From NCBI RefSeq assembly GCF_002776525.5, contig NC_045441.1:104582744-104646743 (forward strand): DNA of 64,000 nucleotides, in the 5' to 3' direction. Origin of the DNA: Piliocolobus tephrosceles (taxonomy: Eukaryota > Chordata > Mammalia > Primates > Cercopithecidae). Below the pieces are notes generated by a model. It ran no database searches, was not told the DNA's origin, and saw only the letters and a program-made list of their open reading frames with translations. Of this stretch, positions 23,701 to 34,939 are shown one piece after another. The first letter of the stretch is position 1; every line of letters starts with the position of its first letter. Position numbers and translations under genes: made by a program.

Positions 23701-25399
23701 GTATCATTTTCTTGCCTGATCTACATTCCTATGTTATTCTGGATAAGCTAACTTCCTCCAACTTTCTTCCTATTTACAAACTAGTCCTTGAAATAAGGAC
23801 CAGCATAATGACTAAGACCCAAAATAATTCAGAGAATCCTCAAAGGTTTTTCAAAACAATAAAGAAATAAACATTAGGCAGCACAGGTCTCGCTCCAACG
23901 GACCCCTCCCACTCCCATTCCACCTCACATCACAATCATGGAGATTCGAGATAATCTCCTGTGAAATTCATTCCTATGGCAGGATGGGAAGTTCCCTGTA
24001 AATGGCTGGCAAGTCTAATCTGTTAGGAGGTGCTGTGTGTTTTAAATGTCATCCTGGAGCTGAAAGGGGCCTTGCGCCTTTTCTAGTTCAACTTCCTCCT
24101 TCAACAGATGAGGAACTGACATGAAGAGGGTTAAGGAGTTTGCTTCAGGTCCTAAGAAAGCAGAGCTCCCAGTCCTGTGTTCTTGCTGCCTCTCCACATT
24201 TGTACCTGTTTCATTTCTCACAGGAATGAATCTTCTAGAGATAAATCAATTGGGCTCTTCTATTCATTGTCTGTAAAAAGATGAATGGCACATCCTATTC
24301 AACAAAATACCAGAAGTCCTCTGAGTGAGATGGAGGTTTAAAAATCTGTTAGTAGGTCTGGGTATTCACATTCAGAGTGTGCAACATCTTGGGAAGAATC
24401 AAACCTGGCTTCTGACAAAGTGATTTCCTATGGTAATGGGAAGTGGCATTCTGCTTCAAATTGGTTTTTCCACATTCAGTAAGAGGCAAATTTACCCGTG
24501 GTTCACTTCCCCTCATTTTCTTCATTTCTGTCTGCTTTCCTTTTTCTTCTGTTGCCCTAAGATCCTTTGAAGGTCCAAATAGCAAATGTGGATTTGGAGA
24601 GAGGAAAAGAAGGGAGGATATGGCCATGTGGGTTATTAAGGAACCATGTCACCGCTTTAAACCTAAACCTCATGCAACCCTAGGATCTCAGTCAAAGGTG
24701 GCTTATTCTAATTTCTCACTTCTATGTTAATATTCGCATTTAGTACAATATCAGCCTTGGTCAGAGCTTTCAGTGATTAGATTTACCATTTCAGTACATG
24801 GCTGGTATTTTAAATTAGTCACTTAAGGTTTTGTTTAAAAATAAATCTTGGTCAAGAACAGCTTTTTGCTGAGTTCTCTCAAGCAGCTCCCCAAAGTAGC
24901 TAATATGTATGTACAGGACTAATCACAGCAACAATAAAAGGCCTCACCAGTTCACTTGTCGTAAGACTTTTCACAGAAGCTGTTAATATTAGTGTCTCCC
25001 TCCAGATTACACTGGTGACCTATTACTATGTTATGGAAGAGATATATTTTAAAAGCAAATCCACAGGCCAAACCTAAAGCCTATTTGAGAATAGGATCCA
25101 TTTTAGCCAGAAGCCACATCTAATTCATTGCTGTGAACATTTCATTTTCCATGAGCATGTCTACACCATCAGGCCACATATGATACTACACAACAAATGA
25201 CATTTCATTGCCCATACCAGCTTGAGAAGAAATGGTTCTTGGCTCTATCAATGACAGTTCGCACTAAGCCTCCAAAAACAAGAAACATGAAAAAGCCCAT
25301 AGGATTGCTTCCAGTGACATTACCACGTTCTGGCTCAGGCCTATGTCACTTTCATTGTGTTCACCTACTAGAGGCCACCCTGTGATGCTCAGTACTCAC
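20754..25399 (-). other. DOCK4: DOCK4 intron 6
   Basis: A 4.6-kb intron unusually free of young insertions; I see no Alu. Weak traces are an L2-like piece near 21905-21960 ('cagcacctacttcaagccaggcactg') and a possible MER5-like end near 22190-22255. The rest I cannot assign. Confidence 0.85.
23939..23972 (+). repeat. 34-bp unit, copy 1 (hairpin-containing)
   Basis: Identical to 26127-26160 except at one base. The unit holds the short inverted repeat 'ggagatt' / 'aatctcc'. Flanks do not align. Confidence 0.85.
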
Positions 25400-25548
25400 T
25401 CATTGCCCCAGTCAAGGCGGGCAGTAATGTGGCGCTTCACGTCCTTCATCCGGTCGTGGGTGAGGTGGCCCACCAGCACCTGCCGCCGCAGGTCCAGGAT
25501 TTCATTCATGATGTGCCACAGCCGGTGGAAGAGATCGCCTTCATTTCG
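25400..25548 (-). CDS. DOCK4: DOCK4 exon 6
   Basis: 149 bp. It reads RNEGDLFHRLWHIMNEILD, LRRQVLVGHLTHDRMKD and VKRHITARLDWGN, and ends with two bases (GA) of a Glu codon completed in exon 7. It covers about residues 106 to 155, the amphipathic helical region after the SH3 domain. The acceptor is 'tcttag' and the donor 'gtgagt', a strong match to consensus. It is the most GC-rich stretch in the neighbourhood. Confidence 0.97.
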
Positions 25549-25811
25549 CTAAGAAATACAAACACGTGGAGATTTGGCAGTCAGTCTCCATACTGAGTTG
25601 TGGGGTAACCAAAAAGGAAAGGGAAGGGGCCCCTTCCACTATGGGCTTGCCACTCTGGACAGATGTCTGTTAATAGACAAACTGTTCGCTCATTGTCCTC
25701 AAATAACACACTCGCTGCCTTCTCTATATACTTCATCTAAGTTTCACAACACTGCTCTCACGTCCAGAAATGCAACTTTACTTCTCAAGAGCTCCTTTTA
25801 TTTATTTTTTA

Positions 25812-25960
25812 AACATTACTCAAATGCTACTATCCCAGAAGGTTTGGCTTGACTTCTACCTCCATCAGGAAATCTTCCCTGATCACTTTTGCTCACATTC
25901 TTTTCTCCCTTCTCTGAGCCATGGCTGCACTCAACTAAAGCTGATGAAATGGAAGACACT
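25812..25960 (+). mobile_element. L2 3' fragment (sense)
   Basis: 'actcaaatgctact' followed by 'catcaggaaatcttccctgatcac' matches the L2 'aaatgccacctcc...gaagccttccctga' block. Confidence 0.65.
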
Positions 25961-26126
25961 GTTTTCCAATTATATTTCTTGCACATTGGTTTCAATACTT
26001 TATTGGATCCCCTTTCAGAAGTTGGGCACACAAATTCATTCATTGATGGATATGCACTGCTATTATTGAGCCAGTATTTAGACTTTTAAAAAGGTAATGC
26101 TTTCTTTCTTACTTTTAAAACAATTG

Positions 26127-26160
26127 TGGAGATTCAAGATAATCTCCTGTGAAATTCATT
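26127..26160 (+). repeat. 34-bp unit, copy 2 (hairpin-containing)
   Basis: Partner of 23939-23972, 33 of 34 bases matching; the one difference is a cg-to-ca change. Confidence 0.85.
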
Positions 26161-26296
26161 TAAGCTCTGCGGTTTAGTGGAAAGCAGACAAGTTAAAATC
26201 CTGGTTTTGTCACTTACTAGTGTTATAGACTTTAAGTATCAATTCTGTCGTCTGTACATGGGCAGCACATTCTTTCTGCAAGGCTTTTTTACGGAT

Positions 26297-26545
26297 TAGT
26301 GGTGGCAACTGTGCAGAGAGCACTACAGCACAGTGGCAGAGAACATCAACTTACTTAGAGCCAGACAACTTCAATCTGAATTTCAGTTTTGCCATTTACT
26401 GGCTGAAAAAGCTTTGACAATTCATTAACATCTTTGTGCTTGTTTTTTCATCTGTAAAACAGGTATTATGGTACCTACTTCCCAGGGTTGTTGTGAGGAT
26501 TAATGAGTTATTAAAACTCTGAGAATGATGCCTGACCCAGAAAAA
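26297..26545 (+). mobile_element. MIR (sense)
   Basis: A near-complete MIR: 'gccagacaacttcaatctgaatttcagttttgccatttactgg', 'tttcatctgtaaaacagg', 'gggttgttgtgaggattaatgag', 'atgatgcctgac'. Confidence 0.88.
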
Positions 26546-26686
26546 ATATGTAAGTATGAGCTGTTACTAGTACTAGAGTACTATTATTGTTTTGGGCTTG
26601 GTCCAGAATGCGCCCTCTACAAATACTGTTTCTGTCCCAAAACCAAAATATATATCCATTACTCCAGAGACAATAGAGTAAATCTT

Positions 26687-26980
26687 TTTTTTTTTTTTTG
26701 GAAACGAAGTCTCGCTCTTGTCCCCCAGGCTGGAGTGCAGTGGTGTGATCTCGGCTCACTGCAACCTCCGCCTCCCAGATTCAAGCGATTCTCCTGCCTC
26801 AGCCTCCTGAGTAGCTGGGATTACAGGCACACGCAACCATGCCCAGCTAATGTTTGTATTTTTAGTAGACACGGGATTTCACCATGTTTGGCCAGGCTGG
26901 ACAAACTCCTGACCTCGTGTTCTACCTGCCTCGGCCTCCCAAAGTGCTGGGATGACAGGCATGAGCCACCGTGCCCGGTC
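26687..26980 (-). mobile_element. Alu (antisense)
   Basis: A full dimer with a T-run of about 13. The target-site duplication 'agagtaaatctt' starts at 26675 and again at 26981. Confidence 0.95.
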
Positions 26981-27329
26981 AGAGTAAATCTTATCTAAGT
27001 ATTTACCCTTTGTCTTTCTTAACCAGTAGCTATGCTTTTACTTTCTTCAAAGATTATGAGTGGACTTCATGAGTAGTGATATGAAAGTACTGAGTTTATC
27101 ATCCATCTAAAGTCTTCTACAGCTGTAAACTGCCAGAGATATCAAATTCTGGGTGATGGGTAAAGACATTCAGTCGTCACATATTTTTTATTTTAAAAAG
27201 TAGTGACGTGTTATTTGCTTTTTCAGTACTTGGTGTCTTGAGGAATGTTCATGTGATGTGCAGGTCAGACAAATTAGCCAGAGGAACCAAAAGCATTCTC
27301 CAGGATGCCATCCCTGGTCCTGCTCAATA

Positions 27330-27565
27330 TAAATCATCTTGTTTCTCTCTCAACTCCGAAAGCACTCTATTGAGCCCATTCTTCTATTGCTTCTCACTCT
27401 TAACTCACGTTATACACTCCCATACAAGCCATTACAAGGCCACTGTAACACAATACTCTTGTAATTAACTGCTCAGTGTCCATGTCCTCCCTGTGGCTGT
27501 AAGTGCTCAATCACAATGGCCGTCTGCCTGTGTATCCCTAGCAGCTGGAGAATGCATGAATGAAG
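27330..27565 (+). mobile_element. L2 3' fragment (sense)
   Basis: A diverged L2 tail: 'tgtccatgtcctccctgtggctgtaagtgctc', 'tgtatccctagcagctggag', 'atgcatgaatgaag'. Confidence 0.55.
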
Positions 27566-28544
27566 AGCTTGATTTAAACATGTTAATTTTTGAGGATCTC
27601 AAGAGGTAGGTTGTGTATAGGCGATACAAAATAATAAACAGTGAAGATCAAGAAACACTTGAGGAAGTCAGTGTAGGAAGGAAAAGTCCACCCAAGTCAA
27701 TAAAATTATATAAGCAAGTTATTAAACCAGTCAAATCTCATATAGCAAAGAAGAGAGACAGCACCTTTCTGAACTGACTGTCACAGGGAGAAAATGACCT
27801 GCCTTCTCTTGGGAAAGGCATTCTGTAGTTGTTTGGTAGGATGGACTTGATTTTCTGTGATGTCATCTCTAGTATTAAGTTTAAAAGAACACTAAGATTA
27901 AAAGGTTGCAGGATCCCTTATAAAGCTGAAAATTGGTCAGCTCTCCATTGAGGGAAGAAAACCCAGGTGTGGCAAGAATGCTGACATACTGCAGGCCTGG
28001 CCAGCAAACTTGCCCTACTAGTGTAAGAAAAAGGTCTACAACTGAACATCTAGTCATAAAATCATGATTCTTTAAATATTGGATAATTATGAAGGCTATT
28101 CAGCTATATGAAAAATGCTTTTGATTTAGTGCTAAATGAAAACAGGTAGGGTACAATATTAAACCCCTAGAATAAAATAATATCAAGAGATTCTGGAAAT
28201 ATATAAAAAATATAGCAAAAAGTTAATTGAGAGTATTTAGTTTTAGAAAGGGATGAGCTTTTATTTGCCTTAAAATGAAAACAGTACAGGTTTTGGCAGC
28301 AACAGACTTAGATTTAGATTCAGGCTTCAGCATGAGACCCTAGGTCAATTATCATTGATAAGATTCAAGAATAAAAAGTGCCTGGCAGAGCCCCAGGAAA
28401 GAGAGATGTAAAATGTCCAGCTCAGGGCCCGCACAAAAGTACTCAGTAAAAGATGGCTGCTATATTTCTCCTAGAGTTTTTATGGTTACATTACTGATTA
28501 TTAAGTGGTATTTTTAAAGACCATTATTTAGGTCCTTAGCAATG

Positions 28545-28735
28545 TTATTTAAAGAGCAACTAGCATGTTTCAAGCATTCACCATGTGCTTTTATGCTAAG
28601 CATTGTCATATAAATTGCTAACAATTTATAAAATATTACGGCCCTCATCAAACATCTTCCAGTAGAGAAGCTAGGTGCCTTAAAACTGTTGGCAAAGAGG
28701 ATGGACAATAACCTAAACACACTTGAGCATGAGGA
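28545..28735 (-). mobile_element. MIR (antisense), diverged
   Basis: 'caagcattcaccatgtgcttttatgctaagcattgtc' fits the antisense MIR core. The remainder is weak. Confidence 0.5.
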
Positions 28736-29811
28736 ACTTGAACCAAAACATTTATGACAAAACACTGACGTTAGGAAAAGAGAAACCAAAGGTCTGACAT
28801 GGCCAAGGTAGCTTCACTCCCGGTATCAAAAATCTAATACCTCTGAGTTAAACTTAGTATTTATTTCTAATGTAACTACCATTCCAGTGTCCAGGGAAAC
28901 ATTTAGGTAAGTATCTCTTTCCCAGTTACTCAGAACACTAGGAGGAGAGGAGGTTACTTGTAGAGTTTACAACATATAGATTTTCAAACCAACAAAGTCT
29001 GTCCCCAAAATAGATATTTGAAACCTCGAACACAGGTGAAAATAGCTAGATAAGGCAGAATCCAGAGGAAATTCAACTTTGGTCCCCACTAGTAGCTACA
29101 TAAAAGGAAAAGTGCTTGTGTTCTAGTTCAGCTATTGACAACACTCACACTGTCATTATTTTTATAACTCAAGTCAGGTATTTAGAATGCAGTGGTTTGA
29201 GCATTTCAAATAGTTTCTTTTTCCATGTTAGTGCCAAGCACAATGTTAGTTTAAGTGAAATAATACTTGGATGTTGAATTCTTTCCAACATTAAAAAAAA
29301 AATAAAATTTAAAAAGGAGATCTGCATTTCTTTGCACTTCCCTAGCACAGAGCCCTCGAGTTTGGTTATCTTGACTTTGTATTTGCAAAACCTATGCTCT
29401 GCCAATTCATCTAAGGTTGTCTTATGGATTTTCATAGTGAGTATTAAAGCTACCAGCTCCAGGAGGGTTTAATCAGAGAAGTCCAACATCAAAGGGTTTT
29501 CACTAGTGACTTTGTAAGATTTTCTTGCCTCGATGAAATACTCTATTGTATTTTAGATGTAACAGACAATAAACACTATCATTCTGCCAGTGTCCCTCAC
29601 TAATTTGGATTTTTTCTTTGACAGGCTGTTTTAAATCATTTTGTCAGGATAAGTACACGTTTGTATTTTGAATTCATCCCTTCAAATGATTAAACTATTC
29701 TACAAATTTCTTTAAAAATAAAAGAAGAAATAGCATGGGGTCTTCCCCAATATTTCACCACCCCCAGACTTCCACAGTTACACTGGGGTTCAGAGTGACA
29801 GCACCACACTC

Positions 29812-30010
29812 ACACCAGAACCCCAGCTCAGCCACTTTCCCATTACTTGATCTAGGGTGACTACTTTACTTCACTCTCTGTGCCTCAATCTTCTCATCTA
29901 TAAGCTGGATGTGATTATCATTATTATTTCTTTGAGTGGTAATAAGGATTAAAGGAAATACTGCATCAAAGAGTACTTACCATGGGATTTGCCATATAAG
30001 TTCCCAGTGT
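29812..30010 (+). mobile_element. MIR (sense)
   Basis: 'ccagctcagccactttcccattac', 'ctctctgtgcctcaatcttctcatctataagctgg' and 'aataaggattaaagg' follow MIR order. Confidence 0.8.
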
Positions 30011-30517
30011 GATTACTTATAATAAGTAAATAAATATATACTACATATCTCCAAAACACAGACCCTTTTTCCCCTCAAGAAACATTGTTTTCTCTAGTAT
30101 ATTTAGAATATTCTCATTGATACTAGCTAAGAAGTCTGTCATTTACAGTATACTTGAATTACTTACAGAATTTGAATTTGATAAAATACCACTGCCATCA
30201 AAATTGTCTTGAATTTTATTTTTCCCTGAAAATTAAAAATATTCAGGAGGTTCAACAATAGTCCATGTAAACCATCCTATTTGGTTAGATGCCAGAAAAA
30301 TAATCTTTTATATTCCTGTGGTATTGAAAAATAACTTACAAAACCCATGCTCAGTGGACACAGAGACTGCAACAAGACTGTCTTGTTAACATCTATATCC
30401 CCAAGGAGTCCTAGAGACTTGCAGAAGGTGCTATATTAGTTAATGCTTACTCATGTTCATGTATTTCTTAAAACAATTCTTTACCCGAAAAATCGTGTCA
30501 TTAAAAAGCTACTTAAC

Positions 30518-30614
30518 CACATAGAGTTGTTTCCACATGGTTCCCCAGTCTCTTAATGTTGATGTCATTTCTGTGATAACAGAGTCTTCAGTGGGAATAA
30601 CCATTTCAAATTGT
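30518..30614 (-). CDS. DOCK4: DOCK4 exon 5
   Basis: 97 bp. The first base completes the Gly codon split with exon 4. The exon reads QFEMVIPTEDSVITEMTSTL and RDWGTMWKQLYV, and ends in phase 0. It covers about residues 73 to 105, the end of the SH3 module and the first linker helix, which includes the conserved RDWG..WKQL block. The acceptor is 'tttcacag'. The donor is 'gttaagt', with T rather than purine at +3, the least canonical donor of the seven. Confidence 0.96.
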
Positions 30615-30849
30615 CTGTGAAATTAAAAAAGAAAAAGTATATATGTAAATACCATAGACAACAATTTTGTTTTAAATACTCTAAAAGATAACTAGGAAAG
30701 AAAGTTGCCTAGCTATTGTTCATTCTGCAGACAGTAACCAGGATCTGGTTGCAAGTTAATGTGAGGAATGCTACATGGGTTGCGGGAGGACAATACCAGA
30801 ACGACCAGCCACTTCAACCAGATCAAGTTCGAGCAGCGTGGTGAAGAAG

Positions 30850-30990
30850 GAACAACGTCAGAAGAGTTCCACTCCAGTACCAGTTCACCGCTAGGCAGTA
30901 ACTCATTTAACCTGAGGCCGAAAGCCTTCATCTGTAACATGAGGTCACTGGGCTACATAAACTCTGAGGTGACTTTTGCCTTCCAAGGAC
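30850..30990 (+). mobile_element. MIR (sense), partial
   Basis: 'taactcatttaacctgaggccgaaagccttcatctgtaacatgagg' matches the MIR middle in order. Confidence 0.6.
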
Positions 30991-31428
30991 TATGACTACA
31001 GGACTCAAAGAGAGTAAAAGGAACATCATTTAATCATCAGGACATGATTGATGGCTGTGGGCATCCAAACTAACTCGGTGTTATAAGTAACTAGACACCA
31101 AGATACTAATTGAACACTCCCTTGATCTCAGTAACACTTCATTTTTATTATTTGCAAACTAGGACCATGAAAAATGATTAGTACTCTAAGTAATGTTATC
31201 ATACAGCATAGAACCTAAAGGCTTATGACATCACCGATATTTGAATATTCGTTCCAAAACGTTCCTCTTTGTGATTAGAGTAACATAGTCTTCTCATTTC
31301 TTCATTTCTTCTCTAAAAGTCAGAAACTATCCTTGGAAACAATTTATATCAATATCTAGTTGGGTGTGTATGGTGGTCCTGAAGTTGAGAATATGCATGA
31401 GGAGATGCGGGAAATAAAAGAGAAGATT

Positions 31429-31727
31429 CTTTTTTTTTTTTTTTTTGAGATGGAGTCTCGCTCTGTCGCCCAGGCTGGAGTGCTGCGGTGCGATCTCAGC
31501 TCACTGCAAGCTCCACCTCCCGGGTTCATGTCATTCTCCTGCCTTGGCCTCTCGAGTAGCTGGGACTACAGGCACCTGCAACCATGCCTGGCTAATTTTT
31601 TGTATTTTTAGTAGAGATGGGGTTTCACCGTGATAGCCAGGATGGTCTCGATATCCTGACCTTGTGATCTGCCCGCTCAGCCTCCCCAAAGTGCTGGGAT
31701 TACCAGCGTGAGCAACCATGCCTGGCT
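31429..31727 (-). mobile_element. Alu (antisense)
   Basis: A full-length AluY/S-type element. The duplication 'gagaagatt' lies at 31420-31428 and 31728-31736. Confidence 0.95.
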
Positions 31728-31807
31728 GAGAAGATTTAATTTGTCTTCTGTATCCTACCTTTGGCATATAATAATCTTCATCTCCAGTTTCCTTTTTCAA
31801 ATTCTTT

Positions 31808-31810
<3 letters not shown>

Positions 31811-31848
<38 letters not shown>
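31811..31848 (+). repeat. (TG)19 microsatellite
   Basis: Uninterrupted TG dinucleotides. Confidence 0.97.
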
Positions 31849-31851
<3 letters not shown>

Positions 31852-33688
31852 GTGAAAGTGGTTAAGCGGCTATTACTACCACTGCTTCCCAAAAAGAGCA
31901 ACTGATATACTGATTGAGACTATTTTCTTTATTTCAGTATGTTTTTTTCAAGAAAATATCTAATAGAGAGAAAGTAATGACATATTAGACACAGAACTAT
32001 GTTGTCTAATGATCAAGGGGAAATTACTTCTTAGCATGAGGCTAACAACTGTTCTGTGATTCCTTTTTCATGTTATGTCCAAAGTGTGTATAATTGTCTT
32101 TTGTAAAATCTTCTTGTCAGACATATGGAAACTAAAATCTTGCCTTGATTCTTTTCCCAACGGAGTTTCATCTCCTCATTTCACAGTGCTGCTAAAATAC
32201 TTGCCCTATGAATATTTTCCTTCTTTCTAGAGCTTAAACACAGCTGAAAATGTAAAACTGGGACTTTAAACTAGAAATAAAAGTAAACAGTAATATATAA
32301 ACTGTGACAGATACAGAACCTTTTATTAAGTCTGCATATGACATTTTTAAATGGTAGTACATTTGTTTTGCTTTTGAAGCAGCTGTTGCAATTTAAATGA
32401 TGAATCTTTGGAGATGGAGATTATAAAATGATCCTATACAAGGTCAAGGAGGAAACACTGAATTTCAGGAAAACTTGACATCCTACTTAACATTCAAAAA
32501 GTGACATGACCTCAGTAGGAATTAAACAACACAGAAGTGGCCTCCCTGTCCGTAAACTATAATTTAATTGACCTCCATCAGTCCTACATTGATCTGAAGA
32601 CACAAGAAAGAACATACATACAATTCAGTCTGTGAGAAGTTGTTGCCATTTTAGGCAAGGTGACTGTTTTCTATTAATTACTCCAAAACCAAAATCAGTG
32701 TTCAAATAGTCTGTCTAACTAGTTACCTCTGAAATTATATTTTGTTCAGTTATTCTGGGATGGACTTTTCCATCATTTCATCCTAGTGGGCCGTAAATCT
32801 ACTTAAAATAAGACAGGTAATATCAAAACCCCAAAGATGTTCCTCTCTGGGAAAGCAGTCAGTCATCTGGCAACACATGCCCTCAGATGTTTTCAGGCCA
32901 TAGTTTTTCTTCCAGTAACAGCCCAAGACCTAGGTCTGAGTCAATTCCAATAATTCTTTTTTAGAAACTAATGTTGGGCTTCTCTGCTCTTCCGCTGCAC
33001 AATGTCCATGATACCTGGTGTCAGGTGGAGACCCCATAAGAAAGTCTTAAACTTACACAACCCAATTTTTAGGTACCTTTACCCACATTTAAGCTTCCTG
33101 GGGCTCATGGAAGGGGATCAGATATACACCAGTTATTGACCAGGATTTTAAAAAAGGAGGTACTTATTTAAAAATCACATCCTACCCCAACTCACTTTGA
33201 GGGATAGACTTTGATAATCAAAGTGGAAAGATGCTTGACATCATCTTTGCTAGCATAGCATTCTCTCTTTTCTCTTCCTTGGTCAGAGCATATGATGCCC
33301 TTTGCACTGCAGAGTTGAGGGAGGTCAGGGTTGGGCTTGGGACAAACGCAGCAAAGAGGACTGGTTGCACAGGCTTGCTCAAACGGACACTTTAAGGAAC
33401 AGGGGTAGCCCATGGCATTTTCACTTTGCCAAGCCCAGATCACTAGCACAGAAGGATCAGAACAAAGAGTAAGCATATGGCTGGAGTGTATTCTGAAGTA
33501 TCCTCTGGTTTACTGGAGGAGAGCTGAATGGTGTCACATCTAGCCTGGTAGGAAAGTTTCAAAAGGACCAACAACTCGGCTTGATGCTTCTGGTGCATTA
33601 TAGCTGCACACTTCTGAAGGACACACATTTCTTAAAAGATCAGTAGTAGTAGTGGTAATTATTAGAATTAGAATTATGCTTTTAATCT

Positions 33689-33855
33689 ATTATTCAATAA
33701 TAATTATTCAATAATAGATTATTGAATAATTCAATTATTATTCAATAATAGATTGTTGAATAATAATAATAGATTATTGAATAATAATAATAATAGATTA
33801 TTGAATAATAATATAATATAATAATAGATTATTGAATAATAATTGAATAATAAAG
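33689..33855. repeat. AT-rich palindromic minisatellite
   Basis: Repeated 'ataatagattattgaata' units and their inversions, almost pure A+T. A perfect palindrome with 14-bp arms and a 2-bp centre lies at 33702-33731. Confidence 0.93.
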
Positions 33856-34883
33856 CAGCTCACACACATAAGACATGCAGAGTAATGGTCTCTGAGATTC
33901 TTTAAGTTTTATCCATGTAGGGAACTCTCAAAGTATTTATACCATAGACTCGTAGCCACTGCAGAGGCTGTTTCACTGAACTGAAATTTAATACCATACT
34001 TTTATTGGGGGGGAAATTAAGAATAATCTATTTGAATAGCCTCTTTGGAATTTCTGTCTTGAAACTCGAGTTGGAAAATATCATTACTATGCTTTAAGAA
34101 TTCAAATAACAAATTGCTATTTATCACTATTTGAGAAAAAATATAATTTCTATGGCTGAATCTGTATTCTGTTGGCATAGGATGAAAATTATGCAATGAC
34201 CATGTGAACAGCCCTTGTGACACTGACACCAAATGTTTGTGTCTAAATCCATGGCCCCTTATAATGAATGATCTCTTCTGTTTTACTCTGCTATATCTTG
34301 TAGGAATTATGTTAAAGTGACTGCCACTTCACATCCTTTTAGAAATAGACTAGATATTTTTTTAATGTATTAGAAATACTAGGTAATCAATGAGCTCAAA
34401 ATATCATATAAATGACATTCTCTAAAACAGAATAATGGCTTTGTGAAGTGGTCACACAAGAATATGTTATTATGCCAATTTAGAGAAAGACACACTATGC
34501 ATCTTATAATCAGTGGTGAACCTAGGAAATTTCTGGGGTTTGAGATAATATGATAGCATTTAATGGGTCTGACTGACATGCTTCCCTAAGTAGCAAGAAA
34601 CCAAAAAGAACTAACTCCTTCTGCTCAAGCGTAGGCTGATTCCCTGATTTGTGGACACTGAGAGACCTCCAGTCCCTCAGATCCTGTTGTCCAGCATGCA
34701 CAGATGGGGTTCTTTAATTTTCTCCACCAACGGTCTTAATGCAACGTATCTTTAACAAAGAATACAGACAATGGTATGATCTTCTACAGTTCATTTTTCA
34801 AGACAATTACTATGCCTTTCAAATTCCAAAAGAAGCAAAGGTTCTGTGAAAATCCTCCAACTACTAATAAAACTCATTCTTAC

Positions 34884-34939
34884 CCTTTGTTCTTCACACA
34901 GGCATTTTTCAAGTGAACGTAGCTGGAAGGAAATATACC
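34884..34939 (-). CDS. DOCK4: DOCK4 exon 4
   Basis: 56 bp, reading GIFPSSYVHLKNACVKNK plus GG of a Gly codon finished in exon 5. It covers about residues 55 to 73. The GxFPSSYV motif is the classic last strand of an SH3 domain, whose Pro and Tyr line the proline-peptide groove. This is the part of DOCK proteins that docks on ELMO. The acceptor is 'tttccag' and the donor 'gtaaga'. It starts in phase 0. Confidence 0.96.

Larger units (their letters stand above)
25549..30517 (-). other. DOCK4: DOCK4 intron 5
   Basis: A 5.0-kb intron with one Alu, three MIRs and two L2 3' fragments. About 27570-28540 and 28740-29800 hold nothing I can identify. Confidence 0.88.
30615..34883 (-). other. DOCK4: DOCK4 intron 4
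   Basis: A 4.3-kb intron with an Alu, a (TG)n tract, a MIR and an AT palindromic minisatellite. About 31910-33640 and 33900-34870 hold no named repeat. A Cys-rich open frame at 33192-33476 is discussed under findings. Confidence 0.88.

Noticed and set aside
25343..25552. Plus-strand open frame over exon 6
   Set aside because: Shadow of the DOCK4 coding exon on the other strand.
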